Notes: generated by a model from the sequence alone, not told the origin. A stretch of DNA of 64,000 nucleotides from Lonepinella sp042485795 (GCF_042485795.1 NZ_CP169368.1:1178001-1242000); one strand, 5' to 3'. Shown: positions 27,058 to 35,621, counted from the first letter of the stretch. Numbers and translations are program-made.

Positions 27058-28386
27058 ATGTTTTTAGGTATCGTTGGTATCTTAATGATTGTTATCATTG
27101 TTTGGGCATTGATTCAATCTAAAACACATCCAGTGCCGATTTTTGTTATCGTGCCAATTATTGCTGCACTTATTTGCGGTTTTACACCCGTTGAAATTTT
27201 TGGTTTTATCAAAGATGGTGTTTCAAAAACATGGTCAACCGCTGTGTTGTTTATTTTCTCTATCGTTTACTTCTCTTTAATGGGAGATGTCGGATTATTT
27301 GATCCGATGGTAAACTGGTTAGCGAAAAAAGCGGGTAACAATATTATGTTGGTGACTATTTCAACATCATTGATTGCGGTAATTGCCCACCTAGATGGTG
27401 CATTGGCATCAACTTTATTAATTACCGTTCCAGCTATGTTGCCAGTGTATAAAAAATTACATATACGACCAGTAGTGCTGCTTTGTATTATTGGTGCTGC
27501 AATGAGTATTATGAACCTTGTTCCTTGGGGCGGTCCAGTGGCTCGTACTGGCGTGGTGTTAAATGCAGACGTGAATGAATTATGGCAACAATTAATTCCA
27601 TTGCAAATTGTCGGATTAATCATCTTGGTTATTTTCGCAGGTTATATGGGATTAGTGGAAAAACGCCGTGGAGCAGGACTTAATCCAACGGGTAAAGCAG
27701 CAGAGCTTGATGAATCTCTCGTTCCAGTAGATGGCAATGTGAGCAAAGCCGATTTAGAGGCAATGAAACGTCCTAAATTATTATGGTTCAATGCGTTATT
27801 AACCGTTGTAGTGATTGGTTTACTTTGCTTTACTAAAATTCCATTATACGGTGCGTTTATGTTTGGTTTAGCCGTGGCATTGATTGTCAACTTCCCAGGC
27901 TCAAAAGCACAGGCAAAAGCGATTAAAGTTCACGCTGATACAGCTTTAACCATGCCAATGATCTTATTAGCATCAGGTATTTTCTTAGGTGTGCTAAGTG
28001 GTACAAAAATGATGGATAATATGGCAGCACTATTGATTGGGCTTGTGCCGAATGCGATTGGTGGACACTTGCAAGATGTGTTTGGTGTGTTAGGTTTACC
28101 GATTGGTATGCTATTAGGTACTGATTCTTATTTCTTCGGCTTAGTACCGTTGGCAATAGGTGTAGGACAACAATTTGGTGTCAGCGGTCACGATATGGCT
28201 ATGGCAATGTTAATTTCTAAAAACTATGGTGTACTTGTTACGCCACATGCGGCGACTACATTCTTAGCTTGTGGTTTAGCGGGTGTTGAAATTAAAGATA
28301 TGTTGAAATTCTGTGCACCACGTCTTTGGGTGTTATCCCTTATCTCATTAGCTTGCGGTGCTGCATTAGGATTATTTGCATTGTAA
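27058..28386 (+). CDS. CitMHS-family citrate:cation/H+ symporter
   Basis: A 442-aa inner-membrane transporter with about 12 helices. Features of the CitMHS family are the N-terminal VGILMIVIIVWALIQSKTHPVPIF, HLDGALASTLLITVPAMLPVYKKL, PWGGPVARTG and VTPHAATTFLACGLAGVE. Relatives bring in citrate with Mg2+ or Ca2+; the ion here cannot be told. It is a single gene with AAGGAGAA as ribosome site and an FNR-like site upstream, which suggests use of citrate without oxygen. Confidence 0.85.
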   Translation: MFLGIVGILMIVIIVWALIQSKTHPVPIFVIVPIIAALICGFTPVEIFGFIKDGVSKTWSTAVLFIFSIVYFSLMGDVGLFDPMVNWLAKKAGNNIMLVTISTSLIAVIAHLDGALASTLLITVPAMLPVYKKLHIRPVVLLCIIGAAMSIMNLVPWGGPVARTGVVLNADVNELWQQLIPLQIVGLIILVIFAGYMGLVEKRRGAGLNPTGKAAELDESLVPVDGNVSKADLEAMKRPKLLWFNALLTVVVIGLLCFTKIPLYGAFMFGLAVALIVNFPGSKAQAKAIKVHADTALTMPMILLASGIFLGVLSGTKMMDNMAALLIGLVPNAIGGHLQDVFGVLGLPIGMLLGTDSYFFGLVPLAIGVGQQFGVSGHDMAMAMLISKNYGVLVTPHAATTFLACGLAGVEIKDMLKFCAPRLWVLSLISLACGAALGLFAL

Positions 28387-28394
28387 AAATAAAG

Positions 28395-28454
28395 CTGATT
28401 TATTTTTTATTAATCTATTTAGCGGTGGTGAATATCACCGCTTTTTTTACTTGA
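28395..28454 (+). pseudogene. Remnant of the start of a DUF1294 gene, doubling as a terminator
   Basis: Codons from 28395 read L-I-Y-F-L-L-I-Y-L-A-V-V-N-I-T-A-F-F-T-stop, close to the start of the DUF1294 gene at 29127 (M-L-Y-F-F-L-T-Y-L-A-V-V-N-I-T-A-Y-F). Bases 28420-28443 are identical to 29152-29175. The shared palindrome AGCGGTG...CACCGCT, here followed by TTTTTTT (28442-28448), can serve as terminator of the transporter gene. Confidence 0.7.
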
Positions 28455-28505
28455 ATTATTTTTTTTAAAGCGTAAACTCATCATAATTGATGTATTGGAT
28501 CATGT

Positions 28506-28835
28506 ATGTTTGATTTAACAATAACTAAATTGGCATTGAAAGAATTGAAAAAAATGCCACCCAATCTGCAAGCTGCAACATTTAAAGCAATAGAAGAATT
28601 AGCATTGTTAGGATTTGAGCTAAAAGAGCCGAAAGTTCGTCATATAAAAGATGGATTGAAAGAGTTGAGGATTAGTAGTTTGGATGGGATTTCACGCAGC
28701 TTTTTCTTTTTTGAAAAGAATAAGCAGATTTATGTTATTCATGTTTTACATAAAAAAACACAGAAAACACCACAGCAAAGTATTCAACTAGCCCTTTCTC
28801 GTATGAATGAAATTAAGGAGAAATTAAATGGATAA
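28506..28835 (+). CDS. RelE/HigB-like toxin (phage Gp49-like, DUF891)
   Basis: A 109-aa basic protein of the Gp49/HigB type, whose relatives are ribosome-dependent mRNA endonucleases. Family features are the start FDLTITKLALKELKKMP, KHVRHIKDGLKELRI-like core (KVRHIKDGLKELRIS), ISRSFFFFEKNKQIYVIHVLHKKTQKTP and a helical tail. Toxin lies before antitoxin and the two frames overlap by 8 bp, as in higBA-type loci. No strong ribosome site is visible. Confidence 0.88.
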   Translation: MFDLTITKLALKELKKMPPNLQAATFKAIEELALLGFELKEPKVRHIKDGLKELRISSLDGISRSFFFFEKNKQIYVIHVLHKKTQKTPQQSIQLALSRMNEIKEKLNG

Positions 28836-29124
28836 GAATGAAAATTTAGAATTTGTCACTTTAGAAGAATTACGTCATAAATTAATGCAAGATCCTGAAT
28901 TTGTAGCTGAATACAAACGGCTAGAAGAACAGGAGAAACTTATGGCTAGCTTAAAAGCACAACGAGAAGCTCAAAATCTCACGCAAAAAGATATTGCTGA
29001 AAAAACGGGGATGAAAATGCAAAACGTGAGCCGTTTAGAGCGTGGCTTGGTTCACCCAACTTTGGATACACTTTCGCGTTATGCGAATGCGTTGGGTGGT
29101 CGGATTGAGTTTGTGTTGAATTAA
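28828..29124 (+). CDS. HigA-like antitoxin with Xre-type helix-turn-helix
   Basis: A 98-aa partner of the preceding toxin. The N-terminal half is helical and acidic (LEELRHKLMQDPEFVAEYKRLEEQEK), likely the toxin-binding part. The C-terminal half is an Xre DNA-binding domain: REAQNLTQKDIAEKTGMKMQNVSRLERGLVHPTL, then LDTLSRYANALG. Ribosome site AAGGAG lies inside the toxin gene. Such antitoxins repress their own operon; no clear operator was picked out. Confidence 0.9.
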   Translation: MDKNENLEFVTLEELRHKLMQDPEFVAEYKRLEEQEKLMASLKAQREAQNLTQKDIAEKTGMKMQNVSRLERGLVHPTLDTLSRYANALGGRIEFVLN

Positions 29125-29126
29125 GT

Positions 29127-29404
29127 ATGCTTTATTTCTTTTTAACCTATCTAGCGGTGGTGAATATCACCGCTTATTTTTTAATGCGAGAAGATAAAAA
29201 ACGTGCCAAAATAAACAATGGCGAATTGAAGAATTGGTATTCTTTACCCTTTGTTTTATTGGTGGGTTTATCGGTGTGCATTTAGGTATGCAACATTTTC
29301 AGCATAAGACGCAACATTGGCAATTTAAATTAGCGGTGTCATTAAGTGCGGTGCTTTTTTTGATTGTTTTACCCTTGTTGTTTTGGTTTCGGCTGGAAAT
29401 TTAA
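29127..29404 (+). pseudogene. DUF1294 membrane protein gene with a one-base frameshift
   Basis: Two frames join into one DUF1294 protein. Codons from 29127 read MLYFFLTYLAVVNITAYF and then LMREDKKRAK. After the A run at 29208-29211 the frame moves by one base and goes on as NKQWRIEELVFFTLCFIGG, FIGVHLGMQHFQHKTQHW and a last membrane helix, to the stop at 29402. Restoring one A mends the gene (~93 aa, three helices). The start lies 3 bp after the antitoxin stop, so its own promoter was probably separated from it by the toxin-antitoxin pair. Function of DUF1294 proteins is unknown. Confidence 0.8.
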
Positions 29405-29519
29405 ATTATTTACCCCTTTCTTCATTTTTTCTTAATACTTATTTGCTTTAATCTTTTTCAACAAAGTGATGCTGTAGAGCCGTGCTTTGGATGATTAACC
29501 TTATTTTAGAAAGGAAATT

Positions 29520-30074
29520 ATGATGAAAAAAAATGCAATGAAGAAAACGAGTTTAGCCACATTATTGGGTTTATCTATTTTAGCTGGGGCAAGTCTTGTA
29601 CAAGCAGAAACCGCACCAGAATCACAGGAAACTTTAGATCCTATAGTTGTTCAAGCAAAAGCAAGATCACCAGAGAATCGTGGGCAAGATGCAGATCGTG
29701 GCAATAGAATGGCTGAAAATCGCCCTAATGATGAACGTCCAGAACCAATGCACGGTGGATTTATGCCGACTAAAACCACACAAGTGGCAGATGCGGCAAA
29801 ATGGCAAGATGATCAGCCAATTATCTTAATTGGTCATATTGTTAAACAAGTGGGTAAAAACGACTTCGTATTTAAAGATAGCTCAGGCGAATTGACCTTA
29901 GAGATTGATCGTAAAGCCATGCGTGGATTTATTAGTCCAGAAGATAAAGTCAAGATCGTGGCAGAAGTGGAAAAATCTTGGGGCAAAACCGAAGTGGAAG
30001 CCTTTGTGGTAGAAAAAGTGAGAGCAAGACCAGAAGGCAAGCCGTCAGGTAAGCCAGCCGATAAAGCGGAATAA
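29520..30074 (+). CDS. ygiW: YgiW/YdeI-family periplasmic OB-fold (BOF) stress protein
   Basis: A secreted 184-aa protein: signal peptide to about residue 29 (LVQA), a disordered Arg/Pro/Glu-rich segment (~30-85), then a BOF domain (about 90-168: ILIGHIVKQVGKNDFVFKDSSGELTLEID, VKIVAEVEKSW). Relatives protect against peroxide and metals. It precedes qseB-qseC, as in Aggregatibacter. The segment after the signal, TLDPIVVQAK, looks like the TonB box region of outer-membrane receptors, which is odd for this family. CTTAAT/TTTAAT repeats at 29431-29452 may be a QseB site, with low confidence. Confidence 0.85.
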   Translation: MMKKNAMKKTSLATLLGLSILAGASLVQAETAPESQETLDPIVVQAKARSPENRGQDADRGNRMAENRPNDERPEPMHGGFMPTKTTQVADAAKWQDDQPIILIGHIVKQVGKNDFVFKDSSGELTLEIDRKAMRGFISPEDKVKIVAEVEKSWGKTEVEAFVVEKVRARPEGKPSGKPADKAE

Positions 30075-30083
30075 TTTTCTATA

Positions 30084-30107
30084 AAAAGCGACATTCAGGT
30101 CGCTTTT
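30084..30107 (+). terminator. Hairpin with T run between ygiW and qseB
   Basis: AAAAGCGAC (30084-30092) pairs with GTCGCTTTT (30099-30107) around a 6-nt loop, followed by more T's. It can end ygiW transcripts and so set the ratio of YgiW to the two-component system. Confidence 0.8.
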
Positions 30108-30153
30108 TTGTTATGCTAACAACAGAAATTAACAACAAACTGCGGTGTAATTT

Positions 30154-30834
30154 ATGCGAATTTTAGTGATTGAAGATGATCCCTTAATCGGCAATGGGTT
30201 AAATATTGGCTTAACCAAATCGGGCTTTTTAGTGGATTGGTTTACTGACGGCAAAACAGGTTTTGAGGCGATTAAATCAGCGGATTATGATGCGGTCGTA
30301 TTAGATTTGACCTTGCCCAAAATGGATGGTTTGGATATTTTGCAGCAATGGCGAGCGGATAATCAAGATGTACCCATTTTAATTTTAACCGCACGTGATA
30401 CTTTAAATGAACGGATTACTGGCTTGCAACGAGGGGCAGATGATTATTTATGTAAACCCTTTGCCTTAGTTGAAGTGGTGGCACGTTTGCAAGCATTAAT
30501 TCGCCGTCGTTATGGACAAGCTAATCCGATTATGGAATATGGAGCAGTGAAGTTTGATCCGACCAATCACCAAGTCTTTTTAAATGAACAAGAAATTTCG
30601 TTGACTACGCGAGAATATAAGTTACTCGAGTTGTTTATGCTCAATCAAAAACGGGTACTCAGTCGCACCTTTATTGAAGAAAAATTATATAGTTGGGACG
30701 ATGATGTGAGTAGTAATGCCCTTGAAGTACACATGTATAATTTACGTAAAAAATTAGGTAAACAATTTATTCGTACCGTACATGGTGTAGGTTACGCCTT
30801 AGGAAAAAATGATGAAATTACTACCAAAGAATAG
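30154..30834 (+). CDS. qseB: Response regulator QseB (OmpR/PhoB class)
   Basis: A 226-aa transcription regulator: receiver domain with acidic pocket (EDDPL near residues 6-10), phosphoacceptor D51 in VVLDLTLP, TARD and KPFALVEVV, then a winged-helix DNA-binding domain (~125-220: LTTREYKLLELFMLN, SNALEVHMYNLRKKL, IRTVHGVGYAL). Identity as QseB rests on the ygiW-qseB-qseC order and the sequence class; PmrA/BasR is a close relative. The last 23 bases overlap qseC. Confidence 0.88.
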   Translation: MRILVIEDDPLIGNGLNIGLTKSGFLVDWFTDGKTGFEAIKSADYDAVVLDLTLPKMDGLDILQQWRADNQDVPILILTARDTLNERITGLQRGADDYLCKPFALVEVVARLQALIRRRYGQANPIMEYGAVKFDPTNHQVFLNEQEISLTTREYKLLELFMLNQKRVLSRTFIEEKLYSWDDDVSSNALEVHMYNLRKKLGKQFIRTVHGVGYALGKNDEITTKE

Positions 30835-32185
30835 TTTACGCCTACGTTTAATTTCCATTTTGTCTTTAACTGCTTTAATAATATGGGGCATATCTACTAG
30901 CATTGCGTGGTTTGAAGCTCGTAAGGAAGTGAATGAATTATTTGATGCTCAACAGATTTTATTGGCAAAGCGGTTGGCAACATCTAATTTACACCAAATT
31001 TTAATTGAACGCCAAATGCGAGGGGGATTCCGACCTTATCATAAACGTAAAGCCCATTATGATGATGATGCCTTGGCATTTGCCGTGTTTACTCGTGATG
31101 GCGAATTACTATTGGGCGATGATGCAAAAGGGGAAAACTTTATTTTTGCACCGACTCGGGGATTTTCGGTGACCAATTTGGCTGGTGGTGATGATAAATG
31201 GCGAATCTTTTGGTTGCCGTCAGAAGATCGTAGCTTAATTGTGGCGGTAGGACAGCAACTTAAATATCGTGGTAGCCTGATTAATGATATGGTGTTTAAG
31301 CAAATGTGGGTATGGATTGCTGGCTTGCCATTATTAATCGGACTAATGATTTTACTGATCGGGCGAGAATTAAAAAATATAAATCAGGTGGGACAGCAAA
31401 TGCGACAACGTTCGCCCGATGATCATCGACATTTTGATACTAAAAATTTACCTGATGAAATTTTGCCTTTAGTACGGGGATTAAACGGATTTTTTGACCG
31501 CACTTCCACTATGTTAGTGCGTGAACGCCGTTTTACTTCAGATGCCGCACATGAATTACGCAGCCCTTTAGCTGGTTTACGGATTCAAGCAGAAATTGCA
31601 CAAATGGTGGGAGATGATGCTAAATTAAGAGATGAAGCCTTAAATAATCTCACTCAAGGCATTGATCGTGCTACACAGGTAATAGAACAATTATTAACCT
31701 TATCTCGTTTGGATAATCTACAACAATTAGATGAGCTAGAAATTATTGATTGGCAAAAATTAATCAGTTCAGTGATAAGCGAACTGTATTTTTCAGCTCA
31801 AAGAAAGCAAATTGAGTTACTTTTTGATGTTCACAGTATCCCAGTACAACAGCAAGGGCAAACATTATTATTGTCTTTAATGTTGCGAAATGTGTTGGAT
31901 AATGCAATTAAATATTGTCCAGAAAATAGCCAAGTAAAAGTGCGGTTAGAAAAAACGGCAATTTATATTGAAGATAATGGTGGTGGTGTTAATCAAGCCG
32001 ATTTAGATAAATTAGGTCAGCGTTTTTATCGCCCAGCAGGGCAAAATGAAAAGGGTAGTGGATTAGGTTTATCTATTGTAAAACGCATTGCAGAATTACA
32101 TCATCTTAAAGTGCGGTTCGCAAATATAAAAGATTTGCAACAGAAAGATTTGGGTTTGCGTGTCGTTTTCCAATTTAGTGAGTAA
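30812..32185 (+). CDS. qseC: Sensor histidine kinase QseC
   Basis: A membrane sensor kinase of 457 aa, partner of QseB. Two ATGs lie in a row; AGGA at 30801-30804 is best spaced for the second. Transmembrane helices are at about residues 12-33 and 160-182, flanking a periplasmic sensor part. Then come the H-box DAAHELRSPLAGLR (H247), N-box NVLDNAIKY, G1 EDNGGG and G2 GSGLGLSIV. In relatives the signal is catecholamines and/or iron; the ligand here is not shown. The gene pair is intact. Confidence 0.88.
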   Translation: MKLLPKNSLRLRLISILSLTALIIWGISTSIAWFEARKEVNELFDAQQILLAKRLATSNLHQILIERQMRGGFRPYHKRKAHYDDDALAFAVFTRDGELLLGDDAKGENFIFAPTRGFSVTNLAGGDDKWRIFWLPSEDRSLIVAVGQQLKYRGSLINDMVFKQMWVWIAGLPLLIGLMILLIGRELKNINQVGQQMRQRSPDDHRHFDTKNLPDEILPLVRGLNGFFDRTSTMLVRERRFTSDAAHELRSPLAGLRIQAEIAQMVGDDAKLRDEALNNLTQGIDRATQVIEQLLTLSRLDNLQQLDELEIIDWQKLISSVISELYFSAQRKQIELLFDVHSIPVQQQGQTLLLSLMLRNVLDNAIKYCPENSQVKVRLEKTAIYIEDNGGGVNQADLDKLGQRFYRPAGQNEKGSGLGLSIVKRIAELHHLKVRFANIKDLQQKDLGLRVVFQFSE

Positions 32186-32278
32186 TCATTTTTCACTCTA
32201 TTTGAGTTTATTTTTTCTGAGAATGGAGTGTGATAAATACTGTTTTTGTATATAAAATAGTCATTTTTCGTAAAAAAG

Positions 32279-32294
32279 TGTGATCTTTGTCATT
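32279..32294 (+). promoter_or_regulatory. Possible CRP site upstream of the porin
   Basis: TGTGA-TCTTTG-TCATT matches TGTGA-N6-TCACA at eight of ten half-site bases, 155 bp before the porin start. The promoter was not located with confidence. Confidence 0.35.
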
Positions 32295-32448
32295 TTTTAT
32301 GGAAAATTCTGTTTTTTCTGATTGACGAGAATTTTATTCTTTGGCAATATGGTGTTGCTTTAAAAAAGCAAGATTTGACATCTTCAAATTTAGAAAGTTC
32401 AAATCTTAGTTGATATAACAATAATCCTGATACAAGAAGGAAAATACT

Positions 32449-33486
32449 ATGAAAAAAACATTAGTAGCATTAGCAGTGGCTGCAACAGCCGCTACAGCAG
32501 TAAGCACAGCAAACGCTGCCACAGTTTATGAACAAGATGGCACAAAAGTTGAATTAAGCGGTTCATTCCGTATGTTCTTAGGTCGTTTAGGAGATGATCA
32601 ACGCGGTGACTTAGTGAATGATGATTCCCGTATAATTCTTAAAGCTAGCCAAGATTTAGGTAATGGTTTATCTGGTTTTGCTGGTTATGAATTACGTTTT
32701 AACGATAATGCAGATTCAAAAAGTACCTTTAATAACCCAACAACTAAATATTTATATGGTGGATTAAAACACCAAGATGTTGGTGCGTTAAGTTTTGGTC
32801 GTCAACTTTTAAATGCTGATGATGTACTTGGTGATAATGCTTATTACAATAGTGCGGCGTTAAGTCCATACCAAACATCAGCAGAAAAATCAGTTAAATT
32901 CCGTTCAGTAGAATGGAATGGTTTCAGCTTTGGTTTAGATTATATCTTTGGTGATAGTGATAAAGAGCGTGATCCAGCGGGTTCAAACACCGCAACATTG
33001 AAAAATGGTTATTCAGCAGCAGCATTTTATAATCTTGCTATAGCTGATCATCAAGCACTTGATTTAGCTGCGACCTATATTCAACGTAACTATGATGATG
33101 AAACAACAACATCAACGACAAGAAAGAACCGTCAATGGTTATTACACGCTGGTTATACTTATGGACCATTAAATGTAGGTTTGAACTATGGTCAAAATCA
33201 TAACAAATATGATTACCGTGGTGGTACGAAAGCACGTTATTCTTTAGTTCAAGCGAGTTACCAAGTAACAGAACCATCTCGTGTATATGTACAATGGGAA
33301 CGTCTTGAAGAAAGATATAACGATATTCAACACCAATATTTAGTGGGTGTTGATTATAAATTCCACAAAAATGTAGTAACTTATGTTGAGTATGCTCATC
33401 AACGTACTAAAACTTATGTAGCAAATGCAGAACCAACAACCGAAAAAGACAATGTTTACGGTGTAGGTTTACGTGTATATTTCTAA
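32449..33486 (+). CDS. Major outer-membrane porin (OmpP2/OmpH-like)
   Basis: A trimeric general porin of 345 aa. The signal peptide is clear (Lys-rich start, Ala-rich core, cleavage ANA|ATVYEQDG near residue 23). The mature part alternates polar and apolar residues across some 16 strands, has no cysteine, and ends GVGLRVYF with the C-terminal Phe needed for barrel assembly. The family motif LGRQLLNADDVLGDN-like (FGRQLLNADDV) and a PEFGG-like loop position fit Pasteurellaceae P2/OmpH porins. A strong ribosome site (AAGGAAA) and terminator suit a very abundant protein. Confidence 0.93.
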   Translation: MKKTLVALAVAATAATAVSTANAATVYEQDGTKVELSGSFRMFLGRLGDDQRGDLVNDDSRIILKASQDLGNGLSGFAGYELRFNDNADSKSTFNNPTTKYLYGGLKHQDVGALSFGRQLLNADDVLGDNAYYNSAALSPYQTSAEKSVKFRSVEWNGFSFGLDYIFGDSDKERDPAGSNTATLKNGYSAAAFYNLAIADHQALDLAATYIQRNYDDETTTSTTRKNRQWLLHAGYTYGPLNVGLNYGQNHNKYDYRGGTKARYSLVQASYQVTEPSRVYVQWERLEERYNDIQHQYLVGVDYKFHKNVVTYVEYAHQRTKTYVANAEPTTEKDNVYGVGLRVYF

Positions 33487-33512
33487 TCAATAGATTAGTC
33501 AAATTTTTGAAA

Positions 33513-33540
33513 AACCCGAACATTGAGTTCGGGTTTTTTG
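33513..33540 (+). terminator. Terminator of the porin gene
   Basis: AACCCGAAC (33513-33521) pairs with GTTCGGGTT (33527-33535) around a 5-nt loop, then T's. Confidence 0.92.
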
Positions 33541-33547
33541 TTTTTCC

Positions 33548-33709
33548 GTACTGGCGTACAGGGCTAAGCAAATAACGCCCCGCTGGGGCTAGAGGTTATA
33601 TCAAGATGCGGAGCATCGTGACTATGCTTAACCCCGTACGTGAGTGCGGGGTATATATCACTATGCACTAACGTACATGGTTAGGCATAGTAACGCCCCG
33701 CTGGGACTA
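33548..33709. repeat. Mosaic intergenic repeat (copy B), related to the core of copy A
   Basis: Two direct repeats of ~42 bp (33550-33592 and 33667-33709, sharing AACGCCCCGCTGGG) flank a core at 33602-33658. The core has hairpins GATGC-GGA-GCATC and ACCCCGTAC-GTGA-GTGCGGGGT joined by ATGCTTAAC. The same layout with different stem bases is seen at 23382-23436. The rest of the gap (33710-33738) shows nothing clear. Confidence 0.8.
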
Positions 33710-33738
33710 TTTGGGGGTGAGACGCAGAGCATTCTACA

Positions 33739-34542
33739 TCACCACGTTCTTTCCCAAGCCCTATCATCCAACACATGCTTAAAATAGCTTTCCACCAACC
33801 GCTTGGTGATATCACTTTTCGGATGACTAAATACAGTGCGAGTTTCACCATATTCCGCAACAACCCCTTTATCTAGGACTAACACCTGATCTGCAATATG
33901 TTTAACAAAACCTAAATGTTGGCTTACATAAATATAAGAAACAGCAAGACGTTCTTGTACATTTAACATCAAATTAGTCAACTGTGTTTTAACCGAGGCA
34001 TCTAATGTACCTATGGTGTCATCTGCAATAATAATTTGTGGTTCAAGAATTAGAGCTTGAGCCATGGCAATACGTTGTTTTTGGCTGGCTGAAAGAGTAT
34101 TGATTTTTACATTAGTATGATCGGGATAAAGCCCTACTAAGCGTAAAGTTTCGAAGATTTTTTCATTACGCTGTAGTTCATTTAAATTGGTGCTTAATTT
34201 TAATGGTGTGTCTAAAATTTGCCCGATATTTAAGCGTGGATTAAAGGCTAAATTCGGATCCTGCATGAGCATTCGGATACGTTTTGATCGATATTGATAG
34301 TCACCAAAGGTCAGTGGCTTGCCGTCTAATAGAATTTCCCCTGATGTGGGACGAGTGATACCTACAATCATTTTAGCGAGAGTTGATTTGCCTGAACCGT
34401 TATTACCGATAATTGCTAAAGTTTTTTTGCGTTCAAGGTTAAAACTCACGTCTTGTACAGCGTGAAAAGTATCAGCTCCAAATAACCCTTGGTGATCTTT
34501 AAAGGTTTTTGATAAATCGTTAACTTCTAAAAGTGCGGTCAT
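33739..34542 (-). CDS. sapF: Sap transporter ATP-binding protein SapF
   Basis: One of two ATPases of the SapABCDF importer, which in Haemophilus takes up antimicrobial peptides and haem. The 267-aa product has Walker A GNNGSGKST (residues ~42-50), Q-loop MLMQDPN, a degenerate signature LSASQKQRIAMAQ, and Walker B IIIADDTIGTLDAS. The residue after the Walker B Asp is Asp rather than the usual catalytic Glu. Last gene of the operon, with the copy B repeat after it and no simple terminator seen. Confidence 0.93.
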   Translation of the reverse strand: MTALLEVNDLSKTFKDHQGLFGADTFHAVQDVSFNLERKKTLAIIGNNGSGKSTLAKMIVGITRPTSGEILLDGKPLTFGDYQYRSKRIRMLMQDPNLAFNPRLNIGQILDTPLKLSTNLNELQRNEKIFETLRLVGLYPDHTNVKINTLSASQKQRIAMAQALILEPQIIIADDTIGTLDASVKTQLTNLMLNVQERLAVSYIYVSQHLGFVKHIADQVLVLDKGVVAEYGETRTVFSHPKSDITKRLVESYFKHVLDDRAWERTW

Positions 34543-34559
34543 TTTTTTTCCGTTTTATT

Positions 34560-35621
34560 TTATTCATCATTATGTTGCGTTGAAATATCCACATTTAATA
34601 CTAACGGACTGGCGGTTTCTTTGATAGCACCGTTTTCACGTAAATTAAGCGGATGGTGGCAAGCAAATTCATGTTGTCTAATTCGGCGTAATGGCGGTTT
34701 ATTGACACAATCTTTTTGTGCAAATGGACAACGTGGTCCTAAGCGACAGCCCATCGGCATGTGTTCTAATAATGGCACACTGCCACGTAAAGTACTCAAA
34801 CGGCTTTTTAACGGCAATGGCTGACTAAAATCTGGGGTAGCGTGCAATAATGAGGCAGTATAAGGGTGAAACGGGTTTTCCAATACGCTTTCTTTTGGTC
34901 CCATTTCGGTATTTTGCCCACAATATAACATAGTGAAACTATCACACCATTCGCTAATTTCCGCAATATCATTGCTGGCTAATAAAATCGTCATACCATT
35001 ATTTTTATTCATACTCGACAGCAAACGAAAGATTTGCAACTGGGTGGTAGGTTCCAGTGAATTAGTCGGTTCATCAGCGATTAATAAGCGAGGTTGATTC
35101 GCTACCGCAATAGCGATCATCACTTTTTGTCCTTCCCCTTCGGTGATCTCTTTTGGGTAGCTGTTCATAATGTCTTTATGTTCTTTGATTCCAACACGAT
35201 GTAGCAATTCAACGGCACGGCGTTTTTTCCAGCCAAACCATTTCCACCAACGTCCTTTAAATGTCCAAGATGGAATATTTTGAATAATTTGTTTGCCTAT
35301 TTTACGACTCGGATCAAGATAAGTGAGCGGTTGTTGATAAATCATGGAGATCGCTTTGCCTACCAGTTTACGCCGTTGGTAAGGACGTAGTTTGAGTAAT
35401 TCCACATCATCAAAACGAAAACGGTCAGCCGTAATAATCCAGTCATCTTTAATTGCATTGCAAATGACTTTTGCAATTAGGCTTTTGCCTGATCCCGTTT
35501 CTCCCACTAAACCGCAAATTTCCCCATCATTAAGGGTTAAATTGACGTTATCTACCAGCTTAATTCGCCCTTGTGAGGTTGGAATTTCAATACAAAGATT
35601 ACGAATATCTAATAATGCCAT
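34560..35621 (-). CDS. sapD: Sap transporter ATP-binding protein SapD
   Basis: Second ATPase of the Sap importer, 353 aa. Walker A is GETGSGKSL (residues ~38-46), the signature is the family's own variant EITEGEGQKVMIA, and Walker B is RLLIADEPTNSLEP with the catalytic Glu. A C-terminal oligopeptide-transporter extension holds cysteines (MGCRLGPRCPFAQKDC), typical of Dpp/Opp/Sap ATPases. Lies 17 bp before sapF and 9 bp after sapC. Confidence 0.94.
   Translation of the reverse strand: MALLDIRNLCIEIPTSQGRIKLVDNVNLTLNDGEICGLVGETGSGKSLIAKVICNAIKDDWIITADRFRFDDVELLKLRPYQRRKLVGKAISMIYQQPLTYLDPSRKIGKQIIQNIPSWTFKGRWWKWFGWKKRRAVELLHRVGIKEHKDIMNSYPKEITEGEGQKVMIAIAVANQPRLLIADEPTNSLEPTTQLQIFRLLSSMNKNNGMTILLASNDIAEISEWCDSFTMLYCGQNTEMGPKESVLENPFHPYTASLLHATPDFSQPLPLKSRLSTLRGSVPLLEHMPMGCRLGPRCPFAQKDCVNKPPLRRIRQHEFACHHPLNLRENGAIKETASPLVLNVDISTQHNDE

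Noticed and set aside
29152..29175. Second copy of the citrate-gene terminator after the antitoxin
   Set aside because: This copy is inside the coding start of the DUF1294 gene (LAVVNITA) and lacks a proper T run, so it is coding DNA with a palindrome.
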